Positions 34,407 through 43,030 of a stretch of 64,000 bases of DNA are shown here, piece by piece. Every line of letters begins with the position of its first letter. Within the stretch, counting starts at the first letter, position 1. A program made the translations under genes and the position numbers. Under the pieces are notes generated by a model, which did no database searches, had not been told where the DNA came from, and worked only from the letters and a program-made list of their open reading frames with translations. This stretch comes from Phycisphaerales bacterium (GTDB lineage: Bacteria > Planctomycetota > Phycisphaerae > UBA1845 > UTPLA1), in NCBI GenBank assembly GCA_020639075.1, contig JACKHI010000001.1:4712001-4776000 (forward strand), read 5' to 3'.

Positions 34407-35960
34407 TTAGTGAACGCGGTTGCCCGGACCGTTCGGGGCTTCTTCGAAGATGTTCTTGTTGGTCGTCGGCTGAGCGCTCGACTCGCTGCTGGTCGGGCTC
34501 GAATCGCTCTGCTGAGGCGCAGGCTCTCGGCGGAAGATGTCGATTTCACAGTTGGACGAGAGCAGGTCGCAGAGGTCCAGCGCGCGTCGCTTCAGGTCGT
34601 TGAAGAACCGGGTGACGGCGATGGGGTCGGGCGGCGGCGGGCAGGTCGGATCGTTGATGCCGCTCGGCGTGCCCGTGAGGAATCGGGACAAATTGGATTC
34701 AAAGCCGATGTCGCGGGGGAAGACGTGGAGGAATCTGGTGCCGGTTTCCGGATCGCTGTGGCAACCGTTGCAGTTGTTGATGGCGAACTTGAATCGCGTT
34801 TCGGTGCAGTCGAATCCCGGGGCGCGCCAGACATCCGGCGGGTTGATGGATGAAATCGCCGCAAAGCACTCGCCGTTGAAGGAGAGAGGGACGGTGTGCT
34901 GTTCGTGCAGGATGTCGATTTCGTTGGCGGTGATGTAATCGGCGAGCAACTGCGTGTTGTTGTGTCGCAGGTCAACGGTCAGGGCGACGACGGACTGTTC
35001 GAGCGGCGCGGGATTGAAGTCGCCGTTCAGATGGAATTCCCGAAGCTCCCAGGGGCGGTCGAGAACGAAGTCATTCGTGCGAACCTGTGAGATCGAGCTG
35101 CCGTTCGGCTGTCCGGGGGCGGCATTGAAGCCGGCGAAGTCATCCGTGATTTTCTGAAGTTCCTTGTTGAAAGTGTTGCCGAAGGGAATCGAACCCAGCG
35201 CGTGCCAGCGATTCGCCCAGTTCTTCACCTGATCGCAGGTTTCGGCGGGCTGCGTGTATTCGAGAATGACAGTGAACTGCGTCTGCGACCAGCGGTCCGG
35301 ATCCGGTTCGTTCGGGTCCATTGCGAGTACGCCGAAGACGAATCGCGCTTCGCCGGCATTTCCCGAGCCGTAGACGGTGTTCTTTCGAAGGTCAATTCGA
35401 TTGACGATTGCCAGCAGTCTGAACGGCGCGAGTTTCATGTTCAGCGTGGAGCCGCCGCTGATCTGTTCCCACGGATCGATGAGGAACTGCTGTACGAAGG
35501 GTCGGGCGGGGGCCACACATTGGGGATCGCCGCTCTGAAACTGGTCGACGAGCCAATGCTCCATCCAGTGTCGAACGAAGTCCGACACGGCGACTGGGTC
35601 CGTGCTGATGTCCGGCTGTCCGGCCATCGAGGCCATGAGCTTGCCGAAGGTCCATGCGCCGAGCGCGTTGGGATCCGCACCGCCGGCGGTCCACTTGGTA
35701 CGGACGGGATCTTCGACGACGCAGAGTTCCGTGATGAACAGTTCCTTGTTGACGACGATGTTGCAGGGCGTGATGGGCGGACTGGGATCGCCGCAGACGA
35801 TTGCCGGGCCGGGATCGATGTTGATCGGATCGATAATCGGCGCTTGTCGCTCCTGCCCAACTGTGTTGCCGGCAAGCGACAGCAGCAGCGCCACTGCCAG
35901 CGCCGCCGGCGCTGTTGCGACAAGCCATCGTCTCCTCAGTAAACCAATGCTTCGTGCCAT
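34407..35960 (-). CDS. Exported protein with one CxxCH haem-binding-type motif
   Basis: A 517-residue protein with a signal peptide (about residues 1-35, ending LSLAGNTVGQ). Near residues 395-415 there is a single CNGCH motif in NNCNGCHSDPETGTRFLHV, which looks like a c-type cytochrome attachment site within an otherwise unknown globular protein; the surrounding GFDCTETRFKFAI is also Cys-containing. The C-terminus is Ser/Thr/Pro-rich and probably disordered. I chose ATG 35960 (MARSIGLLRRR) because GGGAG precedes it; the ORF extends 55 codons further without a signal peptide. I cannot assign a family with certainty. A strong terminator follows. Confidence 0.72.
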   Translation of the reverse strand: MARSIGLLRRRWLVATAPAALAVALLLSLAGNTVGQERQAPIIDPINIDPGPAIVCGDPSPPITPCNIVVNKELFITELCVVEDPVRTKWTAGGADPNALGAWTFGKLMASMAGQPDISTDPVAVSDFVRHWMEHWLVDQFQSGDPQCVAPARPFVQQFLIDPWEQISGGSTLNMKLAPFRLLAIVNRIDLRKNTVYGSGNAGEARFVFGVLAMDPNEPDPDRWSQTQFTVILEYTQPAETCDQVKNWANRWHALGSIPFGNTFNKELQKITDDFAGFNAAPGQPNGSSISQVRTNDFVLDRPWELREFHLNGDFNPAPLEQSVVALTVDLRHNNTQLLADYITANEIDILHEQHTVPLSFNGECFAAISSINPPDVWRAPGFDCTETRFKFAINNCNGCHSDPETGTRFLHVFPRDIGFESNLSRFLTGTPSGINDPTCPPPPDPIAVTRFFNDLKRRALDLCDLLSSNCEIDIFRREPAPQQSDSSPTSSESSAQPTTNKNIFEEAPNGPGNRVH

Positions 35961-37503
35961 GTTCGTATCTCCCACGGTCCAAACTTCCACGCACTTCGGG
36001 GCGCGGAATCTCCACAACGAATCATCATTGAGCAACACACTCACGATCATCCGTTCATTGCTGACAGTTCGTTCGCCGCAGAATCGGGTCAGGTCAATCG
36101 CGCCTGCCAGTCGGGGCAATGACACGACGGCCGGGCGCCATGAGGCCCCGATTCCACTGAGCTTTTTTCAGTTTCGTTGAACTAGTCGGAAGCGAATTGT
36201 GGAGGCGCTCGCCTTCCTGTTTCGTACCCCTAATTCGTTCAACCTTGTCGACTCATTGACTCGAGTCGACACCGCTACCCTACCCTGAGATCACACGGCA
36301 TTTTGAATCGATGTCCCAGCGCTGCGGCTGAGGCGATCTTCGTCGGACCCGAGCCAAGAACAGGCTCAGTGTTTCAACCGTGCTTGCTTTCACGCCGGTG
36401 CTTTGCACATTGACCGATCGGGGATGCGTTTCGAATCCCGTCGATCGCTTGACGTGAACGCGATCTCTATGTGACTTTGGTAGGATACATGCCGTCATTT
36501 TGATTTCAAGTGTTTTCTTTTGAGAGTCAGACAGCATGCTGTCGTTCGCAGTGAAAATTGCCGGGTGTGTGTCAGTCTGTGCGCGCAGTGCGCATTGGTC
36601 GAACGTGCGTTAGCTAAAACGTTCATTCCGCATTCTGATGCGAATAAGCGGTGTATCTCGATGTTGTGTGTCGCCAGCTGCGAGACTATCGAAGATGGAA
36701 AAGCAGACGCTTTTCGCAGCGATATTCGAGATTCAGTACGCGGATTGTCGCGCAAACAAGGCGAGATACAGAGGTGGTCGGAGTCGTTTAGTGCCACGGG
36801 CGTGGCAGTAGTGGGTGTGCGGGAGTTTGGAGCGTTGGTTAGAGGCGCGTGTTGCGCCTTTCTCTGTGGCGCGCTCGCTCCGAGGAAGATGCGCGCTGTA
36901 CCAGGGACATGTCCGGAATGAATATGTCAGCGTCGTGGCATTTCAACGTGCGGCGAACGTGGATGGGCGAACGGATCATCGGCAATGGCTTTCCCGAGTG
37001 GCTGGATGAGCGGCTCAACATGAATCCTCCAGCGGTTCGGGATCACTTCTTCCGTATGTCCGCCACGACTGGCTGCTTTCAGTCTTTGCGGATCGCGTGC
37101 TTCGCGTCGGTCGGCACGCCGCACTCCCGTCTCGACTATTGCACGCCCGTCGATCGAGGTTTTCCTAAGTCTCGTGGGGCTGCGCCCCTGGCGTCGCGAT
37201 GAATTTGGGCGTCACTACTACATGCCGGAGATTATTTGCATTTATTGGCAACCAGCATCTTGTATGGGTGTAAGTAGTGATTGAATGCAGAACGGCGTTG
37301 CCTGGCTGTTTCTGGCGAACGGCGGGAGACGTCGGTGTTCTGGTATTCGCGAGCTGCAGTCTGCGGATGCTCGCAAAGAGGGCCTGGTCATCCTAATTGC
37401 GCGTATGCTCCGTCGATGCGGAGCGCGTCACGGGCTTGCGCCGAATTGCGCGGAGTTCCGTTGGCGACATGCCACACACAATTCAACTGCTGGAGGATTC
37501 CCC
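35961..37503. other. Long gene-poor region
   Basis: About 1.5 kb in which I see no convincing gene. It includes the 5' leader of the leftward CxxCH gene, a perfect inverted repeat at 36247-36270 and a small AGGCGC/GCGCCT stem near 36843-36859 followed by TTTCTC. Several short ORFs on both strands have no start signals or protein-like composition. Confidence 0.45.
36247..36270. promoter_or_regulatory. Perfect 8 bp inverted repeat
   Basis: GTCGACTC (36247-36254), eight-base spacer, GAGTCGAC (36263-36270), 290 bp before the leftward CxxCH protein gene. Symmetric arms of this size fit an operator of a dimeric regulator; function is inference. Confidence 0.4.
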
Positions 37504-38430
37504 GTGTTCACCATTCGAGTTGCGTTCATTCTAGCGATCGCGTGCGCGTGTGTATCGAGGCCGACGTTTGCGTTCTGTCCGCCAAAAGGAGAGCGCAAAG
37601 CACGGGTTGCGAAAGAGCCGAAAGATGATGTGACGGAGGCGACGCGGAGAGAGGTCGTGATCTTCCCACTCAAGCACGCGAAGGCGCCGGCGTTGTTCCT
37701 GGCGTTGAGTCAGCTTGCCGGGCGAGAATCCGCAGAGACGCGGCCCCAGTTCGTTCAGGAGGGGCGCACGAATTCGATTATCGTCTATGCGACACGTCAG
37801 CAGATCGCCCTCATCCGAACGTTGATTGAGGAACTGGATGTCGAGACGGCGGACGACGAATCAAAGGACGTCACGATGCAAATGCGGACGCGCATGCAGG
37901 TGATGATCTTTGAGGTCGATTTGATGCGGGATCGGTTGAACGACGTCACGGTCAAGGACCTGACGGCGCGGGCAGAGTCGCCGGAATCGTTGAGCAAGGC
38001 GCTCGCGAAGCTCGGCGATGCACGCGTTCTGTATCGGGTCGATCAGATACTCGACTCGGAACGAAAGTCGCGAAAGACGGTTTTCGGCGCGAGCGCGCCG
38101 TTCGTCAAGAGTTCGAGCACGTCTAAGGATGGAACCCGTGCGGCGAGCATCAAATACGAGGATATCGGATTTATCGTGGAGGCGTCGGGCGCTGCGATAT
38201 CCGATGCGATCGGCTCGGCTCAATTGGAGATCGAGTTCAAGGGCGTGGCTGATTCCGATATTGACATCGGCAGCGACGTGAAGGCGCCGGTGATCCGTAA
38301 TTTTGAGCAGAGCTTTCGCGGTCCTTTCGAAAGCGGCAAGCCGATCGTTCTTTTTTTGGTCGATGCGCACGGCGACAGCGGTCCGGTCGCGTACGTGACG
38401 CGGATTCAGTTTGATATCGAGCCGCTTTGA
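37504..38430 (+). CDS. Exported protein with a secretin-N (NolW-like) domain but no pore
   Basis: A 308-residue protein. Start GTG 37504 is chosen for its ideal GGAGG site (37492-37496) and because it opens directly on a signal peptide (VFTIRVAFILAIACACVSRP). Residues 49-110 match a secretin N-domain, with EVVIFPLKHAKAPALFLAL and the typical SIIVYATRQQIALIRTLIEELD. The remainder (about 190 residues) alternates strands (MQVMIFEVDLMRD, AQLEIEFKGVA, VTRIQFDIEPL) like part of a secretin's core, but is too short to form a full pore. It may be a pilotin-like or accessory ring protein, or a truncated secretin. No type II/IV secretion genes are nearby. Confidence 0.7.
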   Translation: MFTIRVAFILAIACACVSRPTFAFCPPKGERKARVAKEPKDDVTEATRREVVIFPLKHAKAPALFLALSQLAGRESAETRPQFVQEGRTNSIIVYATRQQIALIRTLIEELDVETADDESKDVTMQMRTRMQVMIFEVDLMRDRLNDVTVKDLTARAESPESLSKALAKLGDARVLYRVDQILDSERKSRKTVFGASAPFVKSSSTSKDGTRAASIKYEDIGFIVEASGAAISDAIGSAQLEIEFKGVADSDIDIGSDVKAPVIRNFEQSFRGPFESGKPIVLFLVDAHGDSGPVAYVTRIQFDIEPL

Positions 38431-38457
38431 TCGCCCACTTTTCGTCGAAGTTCCCTG

Positions 38458-38970
38458 CTACGACTGAATATGACGAAAACGCACCCAGGCGATGTCCGCG
38501 GCATCGCCTGCGTTTGCGCGTAGTCTTGCCGACAGTATTGCGGTGTGATGTTGGATGTGTCGGAGGTTCTGCAGTTGATGATCGAGTTTCGGGAAGCCTT
38601 TGTGCCAACTGAAGCCGCTGTCGGTTGCATCGAGGTCGAGGCGGTCGACTGCGGTGTCGACGAACTCGTCGCAGATCCGCCAATAGGCGAGGAGTTGCGA
38701 TTTGTCGTAGGGATGCTCGGGCGTCGTTCCGCTGTCGGCGGGCCAGGGCAGGTCGTGGTAGTCGGGTTTGTGATGCTCCCACGGCACGAAGTCGCCCTCG
38801 GTCTGATTCAGGTAGAGGTGCGTAAAGTAGAGCGTGTGGTAGGCGACTTGCCAGAATGGGAGCGTCGATGCGTCGTCCGTCCACGCGTCATCGGGGCAGA
38901 GTTCGATTGCGCGTTTCAGCATGTCGAGGGCGGCGTGATATTGGCCCTTGAGGGCACGTTTGACATCCAT
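38458..38970 (-). CDS. DinB-like metal-binding helical bundle protein
   Basis: A 170-residue four-helix-bundle protein of the DinB/YfiT superfamily. Candidate metal-binding histidines are in QVAYHTLYFTHLYL and RHIQHHTAIL, as in this superfamily (three His). I chose ATG 38970 (MDVKRALKGQYHAAL) because GGAG lies 9 bp upstream; the frame extends far upstream without resemblance to the family. Likely a thiol-dependent S-transferase or an uncharacterised bundle; activity unknown. It converges on the secretin-like gene (27 bp gap). Confidence 0.82.
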   Translation of the reverse strand: MDVKRALKGQYHAALDMLKRAIELCPDDAWTDDASTLPFWQVAYHTLYFTHLYLNQTEGDFVPWEHHKPDYHDLPWPADSGTTPEHPYDKSQLLAYWRICDEFVDTAVDRLDLDATDSGFSWHKGFPKLDHQLQNLRHIQHHTAILSARLRANAGDAADIAWVRFRHIQS

Positions 38971-39099
38971 GCGTTGAGGCTCCGGATTGCTTGACCTGTT
39001 TGGGGCGAAGCTTCTAACATAGCCGCATCCTGGCCGAATCGTAAAGACTCTGCGCTGTTGCGGTCGTTCAAGGGGCCAGGAACGTGCCGGAGCATCAAG

Positions 39100-39495
39100 A
39101 TGGATATCAAAAAACTCGGCGGAATTTTGTTCACGGCGTGCGTCATCGGGGTCGTGGTCTACGCGAAAATGGGTCAGAGCCAGGAAGAAAAGGCGGCCGT
39201 CGAGGCGGATGCGATGAGCATGATCGCGCAGGTCGATGGTTACGACGCGAACAAGGCTTGGTATGACTCTCGCGCGAAGGTCGTCGTCGGCCAGGCTTAT
39301 ACGGCAAGCTCTGAATTCAAGAAGACAGGGCGCAGGTCGTCGAACGTGTTTGACGAGGCGCTGTTTCTGCCGCACTTCTTCGAGAAACTGATTGCAGCAG
39401 CGCAGAATGAAGGGAAGCAGGACATCGTCAAGAGCCTCATTGCGTTTCGGGACGCGAATGATATTCCACGACCGGGAGATATCGTGAAGGACTAG
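39100..39495 (+). CDS. Small single-pass membrane-anchored protein
   Basis: A 131-residue protein with one N-terminal transmembrane anchor (residues 6-22, LGGILFTACVIGVVVYA) and a charged, mainly helical periplasmic or cytosolic domain. I chose ATG 39100 for the GGAG at 39089-39092; ATG 39058 would add 14 residues with no resemblance to a signal. No family recognised. It diverges from the DinB-like gene. Confidence 0.65.
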   Translation: MDIKKLGGILFTACVIGVVVYAKMGQSQEEKAAVEADAMSMIAQVDGYDANKAWYDSRAKVVVGQAYTASSEFKKTGRRSSNVFDEALFLPHFFEKLIAAAQNEGKQDIVKSLIAFRDANDIPRPGDIVKD

Positions 39496-39846
39496 TTTGC
39501 GGGTCCGGCGCGTCAGAGGCGTGGCGCGTTCGGTGCGCAGTGGCGGCCGGCGCGCAAGAGCGTCGGGCGCGTTTCAAGTTTCTGCGTCGATGCAGCGCAT
39601 TTGAGTCGCGTTGCTTTCAAAGAACTACTGAGTGCTGTTGGACGGGGAATGCGTTTCTGAAACGTTGCGATCGCGGCGGTTGCAGAAATCAGTCACGCGA
39701 GAGTTCTGAGTCTTGCTATCGCGGGAGTCTGCAATGGCGAGGGGCAGTTCGTCCGAAGTTGAATGGAATTGTCATTGAGAACACGGCCGCGAGAGAATGC
39801 TCTCGCGGCCGTGTGTTTTTCTGATGAAGTGGATCGCGATGTGCGC
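39496..39846. other. Intergenic region with a strong terminator
   Basis: No gene is visible in the first 285 bp. The terminator at 39781-39820 ends the region. Confidence 0.5.
39781..39820 (+). terminator. Rho-independent terminator
   Basis: A perfect 15 bp stem ACACGGCCGCGAGAG (39781-39795) / CTCTCGCGGCCGTGT (39800-39814), four-base loop, followed by GTTTTT on the plus strand. It lies 285 bp after the only upstream plus-strand gene, longer than usual, so an unseen short transcript may also end here. Confidence 0.85.
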
Positions 39847-42453
39847 TCAGGGCGTCAGCGCCTGCAGAAACGCGGCCAGGTCAATCATATTCACGATGCC
39901 GTCGCCGTTGTAGTCCGCCGCCTGTATGTGGCAAGTTGGATACGTTGCGCCATAGTCGGCGGGGCTGGTCCACGCGAGGACGAAGCCCTGGATGTCGCGA
40001 CCGTCGACTTGCAGGTCGCAATTCATGTCGCCGAGTATGTAGGTGACGCAGCTGTCCAGGATGCCATCGCCGTTGGCATCGAGGCTGTTGTCGATCGCGA
40101 TGTCGATCGCGTCGTCCCGGCCATTGCCGTCGCAGTCGGCGCCCGATAGGAAAACCTCGGTGATTGTCGGGTTGAACGAGCACGACACGCCGGCGTTGAC
40201 GCAGCATGTCGGTGGTGCGCCGGCGGCGCCGACGCAGAGGTCAAAGCCGTTGGTATCGCTCGTATTCAGTTCAAAGCACTGCGACGACTGCGGCGAGACC
40301 TTTGCTTCGACGGTACAGCAGGCTGCGTTGTTCATGCTCGCGACCCATTGTGCGACGATGGCGTCGGCAGTGCTTCCGGCGGGCAAGCCGGGCTCGTTCT
40401 GCTGGTCGATGGACCAGCCGCCGCCGGCAAATCCACTGAGCGACCAGGACCAGTCGATACCGGTTGCATTACCCACGACACAGAATGTACGCGTTCCTCC
40501 CGCGATGAGGTTGATCGGATACGTGGCTGTTTCCTGCGGAGAAATACCGCCGCCGGAATCGCCGCCATACAGGACGGTCTCGCATCGGGCCTCGTCGAAG
40601 GCGGCGGCGTGAAAGGTTCGCGGCGGCGGCAGGCCGGTCGTCTGCGTCCACACGAGCGTGGTTGCGTCGAGTTCCCACGTGTCGTCGGTGATCAGGCCTG
40701 AGTAGTCGTCACCGCTCTGTACGACGGCGACGCCGCGCGACGTGTCGAAGATCATTGTGGCATTGGCGCGCGGCGTCGGCGCGACGCCGATGGTCGCGAG
40801 GACGGTCCAATCAACGCCGTTGTAGGTCCAGACGTCGTTGTTGTGGCCGACGGTGTCAATGCCGCCGAAAAGCAGTACGCGTTGATTGACTGCGTCGTAC
40901 GTCATGGCGCTGAAGCGTCGATCGCCGGCGCCAACGACGTGCGCCGTGAATACGGGCGACCAGGTCGTGCCGTTCCATTCCCACGTTTCGAGTAGCGGCG
41001 GCAGGCCGCCATAAACGACGCAGACGCCGCGCGATGCGTCGTATGCCATATCGTGCCCGACGCGCGGGCCGCCTGGTGAATTGCCGGGGCCGGAAGCGCG
41101 GAGTTGCCACGTGAGTCCATTCCATTCCCACGTTTCATCGGAGGGGCCGGACGCGTCCGAGCCGCCGACGAGAACGCAGACTCCGCGTGCGGCGTCGTAG
41201 GCCATGGCCGACTCTGCGCGCGGGGAAGGGGCGCCTGCGCCGCCGGGGTGGGCAAGCGTCCACGTTGAGCCGTCCCATTCATAGGTTTCGTTGCTGAGAC
41301 CGTTGGGCGTGATGCCGCCGAACATGACGACGCGCTGTCGGTTGCTGTCATAAGCCATCGCGTGGTTGACGAGTTGCGGCGGCGCCATGGGCGGAAAGAG
41401 ATTCCACTGCAATTCGGGCGGCGGGCATGTTAGTGCGACGAAGACATCGTTGTCGGCATTGATCGCGGCGATGGTCGTTGTCTGGCTGCCGAAGCAAGGG
41501 CTTGCCGGACCGGATGAGAATGAGACGACGTCGACGAAATATGGAATGTCGCCGTCGATCTGAGGATCGTCGACGCCGCTGACGGTCGCAATCTGCGGCG
41601 TACTCCAATTGAGCGGCGTGAATGTCAGCAGGTTCGGATTCGAGACGGCTTCGGTTGGATCGTTGACATTGACTTGAACGATGATGTCGTCGCAGGGTTC
41701 GGCGGACAATGAGACGGAGATGTCGAATGAAGCGCCGAATTCGTCGGTTCGCAGCGGCTGCGGTCCGAGCGTGTTCACGATGACTCGCGGCGCGCTGATC
41801 GCATTGAAGCTGGTAATGGCGCGGATGATGGGCGTGTTTGGGCCGTAGCCCGGAGCGCCGACGGCGGGATATTCGCGCCAGGCGTTGCCAGATACCCAGA
41901 CGGCGGCCTGTCCTGTGAGGCGAGGGCGCGTACCCATTTCCGCGAGTGTGCAGGCGCCGGCTGGGAAGCGAACGCCGATCCACCAGTCGCCGGTCAATGT
42001 CCAGTTGACTTGAACAATCTCATGATGGCTACCGTTGGGGTTCAGACCGAACTGCGTGACGCCTTGAATAATCTCCGGATGGCCGGTCAAAGGATCGAGG
42101 TTTGCGTAGAAGACTTCGCAGGGCTGGGTGACGGCCGACGCCGATCTCGCGCCGACGCAGATGGCGTCGATGTGCGTGTTGGCGGGAAACGACATCAGCG
42201 TCGCGTGGGCGGCCGGTACGTCTGTGCTGAGTCCACCGCAGGCGCGAACGAAGTGTGTCGGATTGCCGCCGTCTTCGTTCATGATGATCTGGGCGATCTG
42301 CTGGTTGCAGGGTACGACTTCGTTACATGACGAGCACGCCTGATTTTGTGCCCATGCGCTGGTGGAATGCACGGCGAAGAGCAGGGCGCAGGCGATCAGT
42401 GCGATTGAGACGGGTGTTCGGTGGATCGAACGGACGGAACGTGACGTGGACAT
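39847..42453 (-). CDS. Secreted Kelch-like beta-propeller protein with C-terminal dockerin-like repeats
   Basis: An 868-residue exported protein: signal peptide 1-36 (ending STSAWA), Cys-rich beginning (CSSCNEVVPC), a Calx-beta-like stretch (about 225-330), then a galactose-oxidase/Kelch propeller of repeats such as VVMFGGITPNGLSNETYEWDG, CVLVGGSDASGPSDETWEWNG and VLLFGGIDTVGHNNDVWTYNG. Near the end is ADCDGNGRDDAIDIAIDN followed by two EF-hand-like units, GDMNCDLQVDGRDIQGFVLAW and ADYNGDGIVNMIDLAAFLQAL. Here the GRDIQ signature lies in the first unit, opposite to the neighbours. Start site GGAG eight bases before ATG. Confidence 0.85.
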   Translation of the reverse strand: MSTSRSVRSIHRTPVSIALIACALLFAVHSTSAWAQNQACSSCNEVVPCNQQIAQIIMNEDGGNPTHFVRACGGLSTDVPAAHATLMSFPANTHIDAICVGARSASAVTQPCEVFYANLDPLTGHPEIIQGVTQFGLNPNGSHHEIVQVNWTLTGDWWIGVRFPAGACTLAEMGTRPRLTGQAAVWVSGNAWREYPAVGAPGYGPNTPIIRAITSFNAISAPRVIVNTLGPQPLRTDEFGASFDISVSLSAEPCDDIIVQVNVNDPTEAVSNPNLLTFTPLNWSTPQIATVSGVDDPQIDGDIPYFVDVVSFSSGPASPCFGSQTTTIAAINADNDVFVALTCPPPELQWNLFPPMAPPQLVNHAMAYDSNRQRVVMFGGITPNGLSNETYEWDGSTWTLAHPGGAGAPSPRAESAMAYDAARGVCVLVGGSDASGPSDETWEWNGLTWQLRASGPGNSPGGPRVGHDMAYDASRGVCVVYGGLPPLLETWEWNGTTWSPVFTAHVVGAGDRRFSAMTYDAVNQRVLLFGGIDTVGHNNDVWTYNGVDWTVLATIGVAPTPRANATMIFDTSRGVAVVQSGDDYSGLITDDTWELDATTLVWTQTTGLPPPRTFHAAAFDEARCETVLYGGDSGGGISPQETATYPINLIAGGTRTFCVVGNATGIDWSWSLSGFAGGGWSIDQQNEPGLPAGSTADAIVAQWVASMNNAACCTVEAKVSPQSSQCFELNTSDTNGFDLCVGAAGAPPTCCVNAGVSCSFNPTITEVFLSGADCDGNGRDDAIDIAIDNSLDANGDGILDSCVTYILGDMNCDLQVDGRDIQGFVLAWTSPADYGATYPTCHIQAADYNGDGIVNMIDLAAFLQALTP

Positions 42454-42733
42454 CGACGGGTCTCCGCGAGAGAGTTGACTCTGTTTGGGAAGACGGACGA
42501 GCGGAGAAATCGTCCATTGCCATTTGTCCGGATCGTTGGGGAAGGCGGGAAATCTCTCTGAATGGAGCGACAGTGACCGCGTTCCGATGGGGGCGCTCAG
42601 AGAAAAACCCAGCCATGACTGGCTGGGCTCGGAATGGGGTGATTGTTCACGGCGTTGACCGTAGGGACGGCGCGACTCTGCGCATCGGGCTCATCCCGTC
42701 CCGCTGGGACGGGGCTTGAAAAATGGCCGTCAA

Positions 42734-42753
42734 CCCCCCGTTGAAACGGGGGG
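42734..42753. repeat. REP-like hairpin
   Basis: CCCCCCG (42734-42740), TTGAAA loop, CGGGGGG (42747-42753), followed by GCTA. Shares the TTGAAA loop and GCTA tail with the hairpin at 34084-34103. Confidence 0.6.
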
Positions 42754-42787
42754 CTATTCTCATGTGATCCCTACGGGATCCCCGGAG

Positions 42788-42931
42788 AATACGCTTGTCA
42801 GTGAATAGGCCTATCGGTGAATATGCCTGTCGCTGCATACGACCGTCGGTGAATACGCCTATCGGTGAATATGCCTGTCGATGCATACGCATGTCGATGC
42901 GTATGCCTGTCGGTGTATACGACAGTTGGTG
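42788..42931. repeat. 9 x 16 bp tandem array
   Basis: Nine contiguous units of 16 bp, consensus AATACGCCTGTCGGTG; the closest units differ at only a few positions and the last is the most diverged. Ends with a partial unit at 42932-42936. The 16 bp period is not a multiple of three, so it is not a protein repeat. Confidence 0.85.
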
Positions 42932-42976
42932 TGTATCAGAACTCCGAAAGATCCCGACTTTCCGTGATGGAAAAAA

Positions 42977-43006
42977 GCAGGTTGGGCTTGCGGCTGCCCA
43001 ACCTGC
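42977..43006 (-). terminator. Rho-independent terminator for the Ig-like dockerin protein gene
   Basis: Stem GCAGGTTGGGC (42977-42987) / GCCCAACCTGC (42996-43006), eight-base loop, followed on the minus strand by TTTTTT (42971-42976). It lies 24 bp after the stop codon. Confidence 0.9.
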
Positions 43007-43030
43007 CCGGTGCGGCCTCGATCTTCCGGC

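Larger units (their letters stand above)
42454..42976. other. Repeat-rich intergenic region
   Basis: No gene is seen. From right to left: terminator of the Ig-like protein gene, a 9 x 16 bp tandem array at 42788-42931, GATCCC-TAC-GGGATC (42766-42780), CCCCCCG-TTGAAA-CGGGGGG (42734-42753), CCCGTCCC-GCT-GGGACGGG (42695-42713) and CCCAGCC-ATGACT-GGCTGGG (42608-42627). Confidence 0.6.

Noticed and set aside
36849..37202. Plus-strand ORF of 117 codons in the gap before the secretin-like gene
   Set aside because: No start signal, mixed composition, no recognisable segment; too weak to call even as a pseudogene.
42788..42931. CRISPR array
   Set aside because: Units are contiguous with no spacers; no cas gene is nearby. 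The same applies to 34112-34267.
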